Source: Shewanella donghaensis (GTDB lineage Bacteria; Pseudomonadota; Gammaproteobacteria; Enterobacterales; Shewanellaceae). From it: a DNA stretch of 64,000 bases. This document shows positions 48,568 to 58,356 of the stretch, piece after piece. The DNA lies in the NCBI RefSeq assembly GCF_007567505.1, contig NZ_CP041783.1:3472001-3536000 (forward strand). The letters run 5' to 3'. The notes below the pieces were generated by a model. That model did no database searches. It was not told the DNA's origin and saw only the letters and a list, made by a program, of their open reading frames with translations. Numbering within the stretch: position 1 is the first letter of the stretch; every line of letters begins with the position of its first letter. The position numbers were made by a program, and so were the translations under genes.

Positions 48568-49386
48568 TTAACGTAATAAGCTCATCACTAAACCAGTGTT
48601 CTGGTTAGCATTAGCCAATACCGTGGTACCTGCTTGAACGAGTAGTTGGTTTTTAGTCATGTTAGCTGATTCAACGGCGAAATCGGCATCCATGATGCGA
48701 CCCGCAGCAGCTTTAGTGTTTTCAGTCACGTTAGCTAGGTTAGCTGCCGTATGACCAAGGCTGTTAATGTTAGCACCTAAGTTTGAACGATCTACACCTA
48801 CTGCTTGGGTTAAGTCTTTAACAGCATCCATTGTTGCAGTTGCATCGTCAGTATCATCACTCCAGCTAACATCAGCAATTGTGTAACCGCCGTTAATTTG
48901 AACATCTAGCACTTCGTTACTACTTGCACCGATTTGAAATGTAACACCATTCACTAATGCACCATCAGTATCATCAAATAAGTTATTGCCAGCAAATTCA
49001 GTATTTTCAATGATTCGGGTCATTTCTGTATTCAATGAATTATATTCATTTTCTAGTGCTTCTAGATCTTCTGTTGAGTTAACGCCGTTGGCTGCTTGGG
49101 TAGCAAGCTCTTGCTGACGCATGGTGATGTTAGTCAATTCTTCTAGCGCGCCATCAGCGGTCTGTAACATAGACGTTGCGTCGTTAATGTTACGGCTAGC
49201 TTGCTCCATACCGGTGACGTTAGAGTTTAAGCGAGTCGCAATTTGAAGACCTGCAGCATCATCAGCTGAGCTGTTAATACGAAGACCAGTAGACAAACGC
49301 TCCATAGCGTTAGTCATTAGATCATTGCTTTTTGCAACAGAATTTTGCGCGACGATTGAAGCATAGTTTGTATGAACTGATAACAT
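48568..49386 (-). CDS. lafA: Lateral flagellin LafA
   Basis: The single flagellin of this cluster. The 272-residue protein has the conserved D0/D1 N-terminus (LSVHTNYASIVAQNSV, MERLSTGLRINSSADDAAG) and C-terminus (AGTTVLANANQNTGLVMSLLR), with a short central region as in lateral flagellins. It is encoded as a separate unit with its own terminator. Export would use FliS. Probable sigma-28 control via LafS is inferred; I could not find a clear sigma-28 promoter by eye. Confidence 0.96.
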   Translation of the reverse strand: MLSVHTNYASIVAQNSVAKSNDLMTNAMERLSTGLRINSSADDAAGLQIATRLNSNVTGMEQASRNINDATSMLQTADGALEELTNITMRQQELATQAANGVNSTEDLEALENEYNSLNTEMTRIIENTEFAGNNLFDDTDGALVNGVTFQIGASSNEVLDVQINGGYTIADVSWSDDTDDATATMDAVKDLTQAVGVDRSNLGANINSLGHTAANLANVTENTKAAAGRIMDADFAVESANMTKNQLLVQAGTTVLANANQNTGLVMSLLR

Positions 49387-49656
49387 GATTAATTCCTTTG
49401 GGTTTCAGATTGTTTTGCCTTACACATAAAATAAAACGACCCTTGAAATGGAAACTGAATCAGTTAAGTAAATAAAATGCTATTTTTTTAAATTAAGGGG
49501 TTAAATACCTTGGGCTTGTTGGTAGGTGTTACTTAGGGTTGGCTTAGGACGAGTTTGGTATTAATTTTAGATTCAATTTTGGCTAAAGTAAGCCTGAGTT
49601 TAAAGTGAATGTAGAAATTGAAAGTTGGGATGCATCGGCTTTTGCTCCCAACAGGA
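49387..49656 (-). promoter_or_regulatory. lafA upstream region
   Basis: About 270 bases, no gene. The promoter of lafA should lie here, but the sigma-28 consensus (TAAAG-N15-GCCGATAA) is not recognisable. The AGGAATTAATC before ATG is the ribosome-binding site. Confidence 0.4.
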
Positions 49657-50682
49657 TTATTCTTTTAATAAAGAAGACACGTGATCACGACTGACATTCG
49701 CCTGGGCCATGAGTGAGGTGACTTGTGATGCAAACGGGGTGGGCTGCATTAACTTATCTAATTTTTCCATATTTTGTGCCACTGAGGCATGTTGCAATTG
49801 TTGCTGGCTGGCTCGCTTTAATTGCTGCTGAATTTTCAGTTGGCTGCTGCGCAGTTCGCCGATTTGCTGGTTGACTTTTTGTTGGCTCTTGACCACTTTA
49901 GCCAGCGTCTTTTTGACTTCTTGTGGATTATTAAAACGCCACTCTTTTGGATCTTGCCATGAGAGTATTTCGATGACTTTAACCGTTCGGGCTTCACCTG
50001 CAGGTAAGCGCTGCCCCTGACCTGACATCAGTAACCCTGATTGGATATGTTGCCAATTTTTATGGTCACTGCTTAACATGGCGGACTCGCGAGCCGGCGC
50101 CTGGACGGTAATACCTATGTCTTTAAAAGCGCTGGTGAGTTGCTTGGCAAGGTAAAAGCTATTTTGATGTGCGGGTAAAAAAGCTCGCGCGTGGTGATTA
50201 CCGTATTGCACCGTAATGCGTTCATCCCGAGATTTTACCCCGAGTAAGTCCACCGACTTCAATTGAAAAAAATGTTTCGCAGCTGGGCGGCTGGCATTAA
50301 TAAGGTTGAGCTGGTGATCCACTAAAGGCTGCTGCTGATAGCTAATATCAATGGCCATTAATTGCTGTTGTATTTGCTTAGCACTGTCGGTTTGCTGTTC
50401 TGATAATCCGCTATGACTATTGGCATTTTTTAGCGGGATTTGTAACTTCTTTAATAACTGAGATACTTTCTGCAGCCCTTGCTCAGCGGTTTGATTGGCC
50501 GAGATAACATGCTGACCCTGGGTGGCTTTGGCCCATTTTTGGTAACTGGCTAAGCGATGGGTGGGGATAAAAGGCCGTGATGGTGCTTTAGCTGTCTGCA
50601 CATCAGGCACAGCAGTAGGTGCAGGCGCAACCGTTTGGTTGCGCTGCAGTACATTGAGGCTTTCTGAAATTCCTTTAAGCAT
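49657..50682 (-). CDS. LafW-like protein of lateral flagella (unknown function)
   Basis: A 341-residue, Gln-rich, largely helical protein between flgL and lafA. This is the place of LafW, a putative hook-associated protein in other lateral systems. The C-terminus SLMAQANVSRDHVSSLLKE resembles the terminal helix of flagellins (QAN...vxSLL), and a coiled-coil precedes it (QLKIQQQLKRASQQQLQHAS, about 275-300). The N-terminal half has no family I recognise. Seventeen bp separate it from flgL, so it is probably part of the flg operon. Confidence 0.55.
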   Translation of the reverse strand: MLKGISESLNVLQRNQTVAPAPTAVPDVQTAKAPSRPFIPTHRLASYQKWAKATQGQHVISANQTAEQGLQKVSQLLKKLQIPLKNANSHSGLSEQQTDSAKQIQQQLMAIDISYQQQPLVDHQLNLINASRPAAKHFFQLKSVDLLGVKSRDERITVQYGNHHARAFLPAHQNSFYLAKQLTSAFKDIGITVQAPARESAMLSSDHKNWQHIQSGLLMSGQGQRLPAGEARTVKVIEILSWQDPKEWRFNNPQEVKKTLAKVVKSQQKVNQQIGELRSSQLKIQQQLKRASQQQLQHASVAQNMEKLDKLMQPTPFASQVTSLMAQANVSRDHVSSLLKE

Positions 50683-50699
50683 TGAGTCTTCTAGCTAAC

Positions 50700-51617
50700 T
50701 TACATATGGTTGAACAATGATAACTGACTTACCTGTACAAATGATTGTTGAGTCACTTTTAATGTGGTCAATTTCAAATTAAATTCTGCAGTTGCTTGGG
50801 CGTAATCTAAACCTTCAGTCTCACCAATGACCTCCTGGCTAAATAACATGCGCTCATTGTGGCTGGTTTGCATTAAACCAAGGGCGTTTTGCTTACCACC
50901 GATATCATTAATCGCGCTACTGATACTGGCTAATGAGTCATCAAGTGCCTGCATCATGTCATCTGCCGCTTGTGAAAACGCAGGATCACCGGGTGAAAGG
51001 CTTGGGTCGTTAAGGACATCAATAAATTGCTTGGTTTGGTTTAAGATATCAGTGCCATCTGATGAGAATAAAAACTCATTGGCGGTCACGTTACCTGTCA
51101 TCCATGATGAACCTGAAATCTGCACTTCACGGTGACCATCATCGCCCTGGTAGAAGTAATTTCCGTCAGCATCAATGCCCACTGGTGCAGTGCCTGTTTC
51201 ATTGCCTGAGAAGATGTAATTACCGCTATCATCTTTGGCATTTACCACGCCCACAAAAGATTCCAACAGCTCGCTTAACTCAGCAGCATAGGCGGCTCTA
51301 TCTTCTGGTGACAATGCACCATTATTGGCGCCAATGGTAATTTCACGCATTCTAGACTGCAGGTTGACCATGCTCGACAGGTAGGTTTCTGCGCGATCAA
51401 GGCTGCTACTTAACGACTCAGTATTTTTTAAGTACTGGGTGGTGGCGGCTAAGTCACGCTGAGTGGTGACCACTTTTGCGGCGCCAATGGGGTCATCTGA
51501 AGGTCGCAGAATGGATTTGCCGGTGGCCATTTGTTGGCTGACTCTGGCCACATCACTGGTCAAATGTTGCATGCTCAACAAGCTACTGCTGTACATATTC
51601 ATGGTGCTAACGCGCAT
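50700..51617 (-). CDS. flgL: Hook-filament junction protein FlgL
   Basis: FlgL (HAP3) joins the hook to the filament. The 305-residue sequence has the flagellin-like N-terminus (MRVSTMNMYSSSLLSMQHL, ATGKSILRPSDDPIGA) and a C-terminal helix (FNLKLTTLKVTQQSFVQVSQLSLFNHM). It follows flgK with a 16-bp gap, the usual pair. Confidence 0.93.
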   Translation of the reverse strand: MRVSTMNMYSSSLLSMQHLTSDVARVSQQMATGKSILRPSDDPIGAAKVVTTQRDLAATTQYLKNTESLSSSLDRAETYLSSMVNLQSRMREITIGANNGALSPEDRAAYAAELSELLESFVGVVNAKDDSGNYIFSGNETGTAPVGIDADGNYFYQGDDGHREVQISGSSWMTGNVTANEFLFSSDGTDILNQTKQFIDVLNDPSLSPGDPAFSQAADDMMQALDDSLASISSAINDIGGKQNALGLMQTSHNERMLFSQEVIGETEGLDYAQATAEFNLKLTTLKVTQQSFVQVSQLSLFNHM

Positions 51618-51633
51618 AACAGACTTCCTATAA

Positions 51634-53001
51634 TTAGATTGAATGTAGCAAGGTTTGGAATAGCTGATCAGATGCTGAGATGACCTTGGCGTTGGCTTGA
51701 TAGCATTGCTGATAAATAATCAAGTTAACCCCTTCTTCATCCATACTGACGCCACTGGTGCTTGCCCATTGTGACTGCGCTTCCATCTGTAATTTTACTG
51801 CGGTGTCTTGGGACATTTGCGCTTGGCGCGAGGCTGAGCCTAATTGACCAATTTTACTGGCAAACACATCGCCCATGGTGGTGGTGATACCCATGGAGTC
51901 AAAAGTGAATTCAGTATTGGCAAGCTCAACCAAATCTTTTAAGTTTTCGTTATCTCCTGGGGTACCATCTTTACCAAATGCGAGCATTTCTGCGGTAAAG
52001 CCGCTGCTGACTTTTAAGGTGCCTGCGGGGTTTGATGGGTCATAGGTGAATAAGTCCATATCAGGACTATTACCATCTAAATCGGTACCTTCACGTAAAA
52101 TGGCATTAAACTCATCGGCAAAGGTTTTTGCCAGTTCATTTATAAATGCAGCTGATTCCGTCAAGCTATTATCGCGATAATCCAGTAAAGCACCGAAACT
52201 GCCACCAGCGCTTGCATCCATCGGGAAGCTTGACTGTCCAAATTGAATGGTGACCTGAGTCGCTTTTGGGTTGTTAGGATCCGGCGAGGTGGTTAAGGTT
52301 GACGATTTTGTGCCGGCAACTAATGGCTGACCCTGAGCAAGGGAAATGTTTTTCATTCCCTGGGAGTCTTCAACCACTCGAATATCTACAATGACGGCTA
52401 AATCGTCAATGGCGGCATCGCGGGCATCAAGCAAGGATAATGGCGGGTTATTGCCTGCTGATTGTATTTCAGCATTGAAGCTAGCAATGGTACCTAGTAG
52501 AGCGTTAACTTCTTTCACCGAGGCGCCAATTTGGCCTTCAACTTGTCTCATCTGTGAGTCAAGACCATCGCTGATGGAGTTAAAGCGTTGGGTTAATGCG
52601 CGGGACTCGTTGAGCACCCCCTGGCGCAGAGCAACATCATTGGGTTGCTCCATTGCTGCGTTTAATGAGGCGTATAGTAAGTCTAAACCCGCAGCAATAC
52701 TGTTGCCTTCTGAGCCAAAAATTTGCTCTGCCTGGGTATAATAGCTGGCTTGAACATTCGCGAAACCCACATCACTGGTGGTATTCCATAGTTGGGCGAC
52801 TTCATATTGATCTGAGATGCGACGGACACCATCAACCATCACGCCTTCACCACCGCCGTATACGTTATTACCGACAGTACTTAGCATAACTTGTTGGCGT
52901 GAATAGCCAGGTACCATTGCATTAGCAATGTTATTTGATGTGGCATTTAACGCCGCCATACTGGCATTAATGCCTGACATACCAATATTGAGCATGCTCA
53001 T
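51634..53001 (-). CDS. flgK: Hook-filament junction protein FlgK
   Basis: FlgK (HAP1) is the first hook-associated protein. The 455-residue protein starts MLNIGMSGINASMAALNATS and carries the hook-associated N-terminal signature NNIANAMVPGYSRQQV. The C-terminal region (NLIIYQQCYQANAKVIS) is conserved. Somewhat short for FlgK but in the range of lateral systems. Confidence 0.93.
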   Translation of the reverse strand: MSMLNIGMSGINASMAALNATSNNIANAMVPGYSRQQVMLSTVGNNVYGGGEGVMVDGVRRISDQYEVAQLWNTTSDVGFANVQASYYTQAEQIFGSEGNSIAAGLDLLYASLNAAMEQPNDVALRQGVLNESRALTQRFNSISDGLDSQMRQVEGQIGASVKEVNALLGTIASFNAEIQSAGNNPPLSLLDARDAAIDDLAVIVDIRVVEDSQGMKNISLAQGQPLVAGTKSSTLTTSPDPNNPKATQVTIQFGQSSFPMDASAGGSFGALLDYRDNSLTESAAFINELAKTFADEFNAILREGTDLDGNSPDMDLFTYDPSNPAGTLKVSSGFTAEMLAFGKDGTPGDNENLKDLVELANTEFTFDSMGITTTMGDVFASKIGQLGSASRQAQMSQDTAVKLQMEAQSQWASTSGVSMDEEGVNLIIYQQCYQANAKVISASDQLFQTLLHSI

Positions 53002-53062
53002 TGTGTAATCCTCATTTCAGGCCTATTCAGGCAGACTGTCGCGATGGCTATTAATAAAGACA

Positions 53063-53548
53063 CTATTTTATAGACTTGGTCATCACTGGAATATGTAGCG
53101 CCGCTTGCATTGCAGTGGTGTTTGCCACTGGGCTTGCTGGGCGATTATTGACTGTATTTTTTACAGCGTTTTCAGCCACGTGATGAGTGTGATGAACTGC
53201 TGTCTCAGTGTGATTATTAGAAGCGACAACATCAGCCGGTGACTGAAGCGCAGCTGATAATTGTTTGGTCATCACACTGGCAAGTCCTGTGGTTTGTAAT
53301 TGGCTTAAACGTCCAGCTAATTCTGCATCATGCCAGTCACGGTACATGCCATCATTTTTTGATGAAAATGGACTGTCTTCGTCTGCCATTACATCCGATG
53401 CCGAGCGCATTTGTTTGAGCACAGTTTGTAAAAACTGCGCTTCAAATTGCTGGCTGACCATTTCAAGTGCGCCATGTTCACCATTGGCTTCAATCATTTC
53501 TGCAGCATTGAGGTTATTTAAATAACCGTGGTTATTTTCTATTTTCAT
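53063..53548 (-). CDS. flgJ: Rod-assembly protein FlgJ (short, without muramidase domain)
   Basis: FlgJ caps the rod during assembly; longer forms also cut peptidoglycan. The 161-residue protein has only the N-terminal rod-binding domain (LEMVSQQFEAQFLQTVLKQM, DSPFSSKNDGMYRDWHDAEL, about residues 28-95) and a low-complexity His/Ala-rich tail. It lacks the C-terminal glucosaminidase domain of about 150 residues. A separate lytic enzyme must therefore open the wall for this flagellum. Its start abuts the flgI stop at 53548. Confidence 0.88.
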   Translation of the reverse strand: MKIENNHGYLNNLNAAEMIEANGEHGALEMVSQQFEAQFLQTVLKQMRSASDVMADEDSPFSSKNDGMYRDWHDAELAGRLSQLQTTGLASVMTKQLSAALQSPADVVASNNHTETAVHHTHHVAENAVKNTVNNRPASPVANTTAMQAALHIPVMTKSIK

Positions 53549-54708
53549 TAGATCACCACTAATTCAGCTTCAAGGGCGCCCGCTTCATTGAGCGCTTGTA
53601 ATATGGCCATTAAGTCCATTGGGGAGGCGCCTAAGCTATTCACTGCACGGACAATGTCGTTAAGGGCAATGCCTTCAGGCCAAACAAACATGTGGCCATT
53701 GCCGGTATCAATATTAATGTCACTGTCACTGCCAACTACGGTCTCACCCTGGCCTTGTCCCATAAAGGGCGCATTAGGCTGGCTGACAAATTCACTCTCA
53801 ACAATAGACACCACTAAATTACCGTGACTGACGGCGGCTTTACGTACCACCACATTACCGCCCATGACCACAGTGCCTGTGCGGCTATTAAACACCACCC
53901 TTGGTGATTTACGGCCTTGCTCAATTTGTAATTCTTCTAAAATTGACATGAAGGTTACCCGTTCACGATTTGATTGTGGCGCTCTGACCAATACCTTAGC
54001 GCTGCTATCTGCCTCAGCAACATTGGGGCCGAATAAGTCATTTACAGCCCGCTCAATATTACGGGCGGTTTTAAAGCTTGGGTCGCGCAGGTTAAGCACA
54101 ATATGCTCACCCTCATTGAAGTTACTGTGGATTTCAGCTTCTAGCAGGGCGCCATTAGGGATGGTGCCAACGGTGGGAACATTAATGGTCAATGAAGAGC
54201 CGTTACGGCCTTGAGCGGAGATACCGCCTACCACTAAGTTACCCTGAGCCACGGCGTAAACCTCGCCATCAACTGCGCGCATGGGCGTCATTAAAAGGGT
54301 GCCGCCACGTAAACTCTTGGCATCACCGAGTGAAGATACCGTTATGTCGATAGATTGCCCTGGACTGGCTAAAGGCGGGATATTCGCATGTACAGCAACC
54401 GCAGCGACGTTTTTAAGCTTTGGGTCAGTTCTGCCGTCAATTTGCACGCCGAACTGTTTCAGCATATTAACAATCGATTGACTGGTAAAGCGCACCTGGG
54501 TGCGGTCACCGGTGCCATCTAAGCCGACCACCAGACCGTAACCAACCAGTTGGTTGTTACGAATACCTTGCACGTCAACAATATCCATTAGGTATCGGTT
54601 TTGCACCGCTTGCTCTGCTTGTGTGACTGCAGTTTGAGCGGTCGCTGTTTGTGGCAATGACAACAGGGTTATCATTAAGCAAGCGCACAGCGCTATAGCT
54701 TGTTTCAT
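53548..54708 (-). CDS. flgI: Flagellar P-ring protein FlgI
   Basis: FlgI forms the periplasmic P ring around the rod. The 386-residue protein has a signal peptide ending TATAQ near residue 25 and the family core [29 protein letters not shown] and [12 protein letters not shown]. The start ATG is preceded by AAGGAGC, immediately after a hairpin noted separately. Confidence 0.96.
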   Translation of the reverse strand: MKQAIALCACLMITLLSLPQTATAQTAVTQAEQAVQNRYLMDIVDVQGIRNNQLVGYGLVVGLDGTGDRTQVRFTSQSIVNMLKQFGVQIDGRTDPKLKNVAAVAVHANIPPLASPGQSIDITVSSLGDAKSLRGGTLLMTPMRAVDGEVYAVAQGNLVVGGISAQGRNGSSLTINVPTVGTIPNGALLEAEIHSNFNEGEHIVLNLRDPSFKTARNIERAVNDLFGPNVAEADSSAKVLVRAPQSNRERVTFMSILEELQIEQGRKSPRVVFNSRTGTVVMGGNVVVRKAAVSHGNLVVSIVESEFVSQPNAPFMGQGQGETVVGSDSDINIDTGNGHMFVWPEGIALNDIVRAVNSLGASPMDLMAILQALNEAGALEAELVVI

Positions 54709-54718
54709 GTAATGCTCC

Positions 54719-54746
54719 TTGCCAGTAAGGGCAATATTACTGGCAA
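54719..54746 (-). repeat. Hairpin directly before the flgI ribosome-binding site
   Basis: A perfect 10-bp inverted repeat, TTGCCAGTAA/TTACTGGCAA, with an 8-base loop. On the minus-strand mRNA it ends at the AA of AAGGAGC for flgI. Confidence 0.85.
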
Positions 54747-54802
54747 TGGTTTTTGGTGATATTTTCTGCTCATACTGAATGTATGCTTAGGTTGTACGGG
54801 CA

Positions 54803-55468
54803 TCATAACGGGAACCATGGGCTACTAAAGTAACGCGATGCCCAGCCCATTTGATTACTGTCTGAAATCGCTCCCTGACCGCCATAAATAATTCTGGCGT
54901 CGGCAATACGTTGGGATGAAATGGTATTGTCATTGCCAATATCGTCGGTGCGAATAAGGCCTAGCAAGCGCAAGTATTCATCGCCCTGATTTAATCGTAA
55001 CCATTTTTCACCGCGAATAAGCAGCGCGCCGTTAGGCAGCACTTTTGCCACTGTCACGGTAATAGAGCCGGTTAATTGGTTTTGTTGGGTACTGGAACCG
55101 GTGCCATTAAATGAGCGGCCGGTGTCAGCACCGCCACTGCCAGCAATATTGCTGTTTCCAGCAGAACCTTGTCCGGCAATGGACAGTGAGCTTTCTTTGT
55201 TGGTTTTGGTGTCAGCGCGTTTACTGGAGTAGGTTTTCTCATCCAGTGATACGGTTAAAATATCGCCTTCACGAAACGCCCGCTTGTCCTTGAATAACGT
55301 CAACATATAGCCTTGACGATAAAGGCTGCCGTTATCTGCATCAGGTAAACTGTAATCAATTTCTGGCGGCGCCCATTCAGGCTTACCTGGGGCAGTATCA
55401 GGCTCTGGGAAGTGAGCTGCACAGCCCGACAGCAGCAGTGCAATCGCAATCCAACAATGTCGCATCAT
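54803..55468 (-). CDS. flgH: Flagellar L-ring lipoprotein FlgH
   Basis: FlgH forms the outer-membrane L ring. The 221-residue protein has a lipobox LLLSGC (Cys about residue 16) and the core GSLYRQGYMLTLFKDKRAF, DILTVSLDEKT, and LPNGALLIRGEKWLRLNQG near 150. I chose ATG 55468 (MRHCW...) because a TTG ten codons upstream lies before the signal peptide and would not precede it correctly. Confidence 0.93.
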   Translation of the reverse strand: MMRHCWIAIALLLSGCAAHFPEPDTAPGKPEWAPPEIDYSLPDADNGSLYRQGYMLTLFKDKRAFREGDILTVSLDEKTYSSKRADTKTNKESSLSIAGQGSAGNSNIAGSGGADTGRSFNGTGSSTQQNQLTGSITVTVAKVLPNGALLIRGEKWLRLNQGDEYLRLLGLIRTDDIGNDNTISSQRIADARIIYGGQGAISDSNQMGWASRYFSSPWFPL

Positions 55469-55515
55469 ATTTGTTATCCAGTCAGTCAGCGGGTTCAAAT
55501 GGCTAAGGGTGATTA

Positions 55516-56301
55516 TTACAATGCCTGGTTTAAGAATTTAAGCATGTCATCAGCTGACGACACCACTTTGGCATTCATCTCATAAGCGCGTTGAGTAGAG
55601 ATCATTGATACCATTTCTTCAACCACATTGACGTTGGCGCCTTCAAGAGAGCCTTGACGGATTTGACCGATCGCCTGATCGCCTGCCACCCCTTCAATTG
55701 CTGCACCAGATGCCCCTGTTTCACGGAATAAGTTATCGCCACGAGCTTCTAACCCTGCAGGGTTAGTGAAGTTTGCTAGAGTGATTTGACCTAACTCTTG
55801 GGCTTCAGCCTGGCCTTCCATTTGCGCTGATACCTGACCGTCACTGGCGATAGTGATGGTTAATGCTTCATCGGGGATTTCAATGTTTGGCACTAAAGGC
55901 AAGCCTTGGGAGGTCACCATTAAGCCATCGCTGCTACGGAAAAACTGTCCGTCACGGGTATAAGCTAAGTCGCCATTAACTTCTTCGATTTGAAAGAAAC
56001 CTTGGCCTTGAATCGCTAAATCAAATTGCTGACCCGTGGTGAGCATGTCACCTGTGGTGAAGACTTTTTGGGTACTGGCAACGCGGGTACCTGTACCTAA
56101 TTGTAGCCCTGAAGGGAGTTCATTTTGCTCATCGACCTGACCACCAGGCTGGCGCTGCACTTGATAGAACAAGTCATTAAATGCCACTCGGTCACGTTTG
56201 AAGCCTGTGGTGTTAACGTTTGCCAGGTTGTTGGCAATGGTGGTCATTTTAGTGTCTTGGGCGGTTAGGCCTGTTTTACTTACCCATAATGCAGACTGCA
56301 T
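55516..56301 (-). CDS. flgG: Flagellar distal rod protein FlgG
   Basis: FlgG makes the distal rod. The 261-residue sequence carries the flagellar-rod N-terminus (TTIANNLANVNTTGFKRDR) and C-terminus (NVVEEMVSMISTQRAYEMNA), and the length is typical. It lies between flgF and flgH. Confidence 0.96.
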   Translation of the reverse strand: MQSALWVSKTGLTAQDTKMTTIANNLANVNTTGFKRDRVAFNDLFYQVQRQPGGQVDEQNELPSGLQLGTGTRVASTQKVFTTGDMLTTGQQFDLAIQGQGFFQIEEVNGDLAYTRDGQFFRSSDGLMVTSQGLPLVPNIEIPDEALTITIASDGQVSAQMEGQAEAQELGQITLANFTNPAGLEARGDNLFRETGASGAAIEGVAGDQAIGQIRQGSLEGANVNVVEEMVSMISTQRAYEMNAKVVSSADDMLKFLNQAL

Positions 56302-56362
56302 GAGGTTGTTCCTTTAAATTCTGTTGTAAATCTATTGAGCAAGGTGGTAATCAGCTGGATAC

Positions 56363-57097
56363 TTAAGCATCTCTTAATAAGCGATTACCGGCTTCAGCGA
56401 GTTTTTCTGCACTTTTCATCAGTTTTACCTGAACTTCAAACTGACGACCTAAATCCATCGCTGAAATCAGCTCGCTCACCGCTTGCACATTACTTGACTC
56501 AAGGTAGCCACTGCGTACCTGAACGTCGTCGGCTGCAGCTAATTGCAACCCATCTCGACTGTAAAATAAGCCATCATGGCCTTTATTCAATTGCTGTAAT
56601 TCAGGATTAACCAGTTTAAGTTGGCCGACTTCTTCAGTGATGTTGCCTTGATCAGCAATAATGCTGATCCGGCCATCATCACCAATAAACAGCTCTCGAT
56701 ATTCTGGTAAGGCAATGGGACCATCGACGCCAACAACAGGGCGTCCATCAATAGTGAGCTGGCCTTGTGCATCAGGAACAACCACGCCTGAGCGGGTATA
56801 TGCTTCACCCTCAGCCGTCATGACGCTAAATAAACCCTGATCACTTATGGCTAAATCTAAAGTGCGACCTGTGGGATCTAACGTGCCAGCTTGCTGGCTA
56901 AATCCACTGCTTTCAGTCTGGGCTAATACTCGGGTGTGCAAGCTGTTACCTGTAGGGGCAACAACCATGGAATTAACCCTTTCTAAGTCGGCTTTGAAAC
57001 CTGTGGTATCAGCATTGGCAAGGTTGTTAGCCCGAATAGCCTGGGCTTCCATAATTCTTGCTGCGCCTGTGGCTGCGGTGTAAAGCATCTTATCCAT
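56363..57097 (-). CDS. flgF: Flagellar proximal rod protein FlgF
   Basis: FlgF is a proximal rod component. The 244-residue protein has MLYTAATGAARIMEAQAI, NNLANADTTGFKADL and a C-terminal AVSELISAMDLGRQFEVQVK, all typical of rod proteins. It lies between flgE and flgG. Confidence 0.93.
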   Translation of the reverse strand: MDKMLYTAATGAARIMEAQAIRANNLANADTTGFKADLERVNSMVVAPTGNSLHTRVLAQTESSGFSQQAGTLDPTGRTLDLAISDQGLFSVMTAEGEAYTRSGVVVPDAQGQLTIDGRPVVGVDGPIALPEYRELFIGDDGRISIIADQGNITEEVGQLKLVNPELQQLNKGHDGLFYSRDGLQLAAADDVQVRSGYLESSNVQAVSELISAMDLGRQFEVQVKLMKSAEKLAEAGNRLLRDA

Positions 57098-57106
57098 GAT
57101 TTAGCC

Positions 57107-58312
57107 TTAAATTACGTTAAGTAATGCTTGTTGCATGGTTGAGTTGGCATCCAATACTTTGGCATTGGATTGATAGTTACGCTGGGCGCTCATCAAGTTA
57201 ACCATTTCCGCTGTGGTATCAACGTTTGAGCTTTCTAAGTAGCCAGCGTTAATTGACCCTAGGGTGCCAGTGGTTGGTGCGCCAATCATCGGCTGACCTG
57301 CAGCGTTAGTGGCAGCCCAGGCGTTTTGACCCACAGGCGTTAGTCCATTAGGGTTACTGAAATCAGCCAGTACCACTTGACCCTGTAGTTGCTCTTCGCC
57401 GTTGGTGTAAGTGCCGTATAAGTTGCCGCCATCATCTAAGCGAATACCGTTTAACTCACCAGAGGTATAACCATTTTGGCTTAAACTTGAGTTGTTGTAG
57501 TCAGCGGCGTACTGGGTGCTTTTGTCATAGCTAAGTGCCAGACTCATGCTTGCTGCGCCGCCAGTAATACTGTCAGGAACATCGAGAGTGAAATCTGCGC
57601 CCGAGGTGAGAGTGCCATTTTCATCAAACACTAATTGATGACCGCCCGCTGGGGTTATATCTTCATCATTCATCATGTAATGGACTTCCCACTCGTTATC
57701 ACCTGTTTTAACGTAATACTGAGTTAAAGCGTGTTCATTACCTTGTGAGTCATAAGTGGTGACGGTACTTGAAGAGTGGTAAGTCGAAGCATCGTCATGG
57801 TCGAATGGTGTTTCAGTTTGATCAATGGCATCAACACGGGCATCAAGGTTTGACACTAGGCCAACAGTGGTGGTGGCTGAAGCGGGTAATGCCCCTGATT
57901 GAACCCGTAGGTCGGTGACATTACCTGTTTGCAGTTGGCCACCAGGGCCGACACTGTAACCTTGTAAGCGGTTGCCTTCAGGATCGGTGACATAACCGTT
58001 GGCATCTTGATTAAACATGCCTGCGCGCGAATACATGGTGCTACCATCTTGCGCATTAAGGACAAAAAAACCATCCCCTTGGATCCCCATATCAAGCTGG
58101 CGGCCAGTGTAAGCTAGGCTGCCACCCATTGAGAAGTTTTGGCTGGTGGACATCATGTTGACACCACCGGGTTGGCCGCCGTTATAAATCGCAGCAAATT
58201 CACTACGGCCACTTCTAAAACCCACGGTTGACGAGTTAGCAATGTTATTACTGATGTTATTAAGGTCTTGAGTCGTTGCTTGTAAACCACTTAATGCGAT
58301 ATTGAAAGACAT
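57107..58312 (-). CDS. flgE: Flagellar hook protein FlgE
   Basis: FlgE polymerises into the hook. The 401-residue protein begins MSFNIALSGLQATTQDLNNI with NNIANSSTVGFRSGR, has the FlgE-specific central domain (STVTTYDSQGNEHALTQYYV) and the C-terminus TTAEMVNLMSAQRNYQSNAK. The length is normal. Confidence 0.96.
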   Translation of the reverse strand: MSFNIALSGLQATTQDLNNISNNIANSSTVGFRSGRSEFAAIYNGGQPGGVNMMSTSQNFSMGGSLAYTGRQLDMGIQGDGFFVLNAQDGSTMYSRAGMFNQDANGYVTDPEGNRLQGYSVGPGGQLQTGNVTDLRVQSGALPASATTTVGLVSNLDARVDAIDQTETPFDHDDASTYHSSSTVTTYDSQGNEHALTQYYVKTGDNEWEVHYMMNDEDITPAGGHQLVFDENGTLTSGADFTLDVPDSITGGAASMSLALSYDKSTQYAADYNNSSLSQNGYTSGELNGIRLDDGGNLYGTYTNGEEQLQGQVVLADFSNPNGLTPVGQNAWAATNAAGQPMIGAPTTGTLGSINAGYLESSNVDTTAEMVNLMSAQRNYQSNAKVLDANSTMQQALLNVI

Positions 58313-58356
58313 GGGTATATCCTAATTATTATTCGTTATAAAAATTCAAGTATTGG

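Noticed and set aside
49387..49500. Sigma-28 promoter for lafA
   Set aside because: A weak TCAAG-like -35 is present, but the -10 and spacing do not fit; not claimed.
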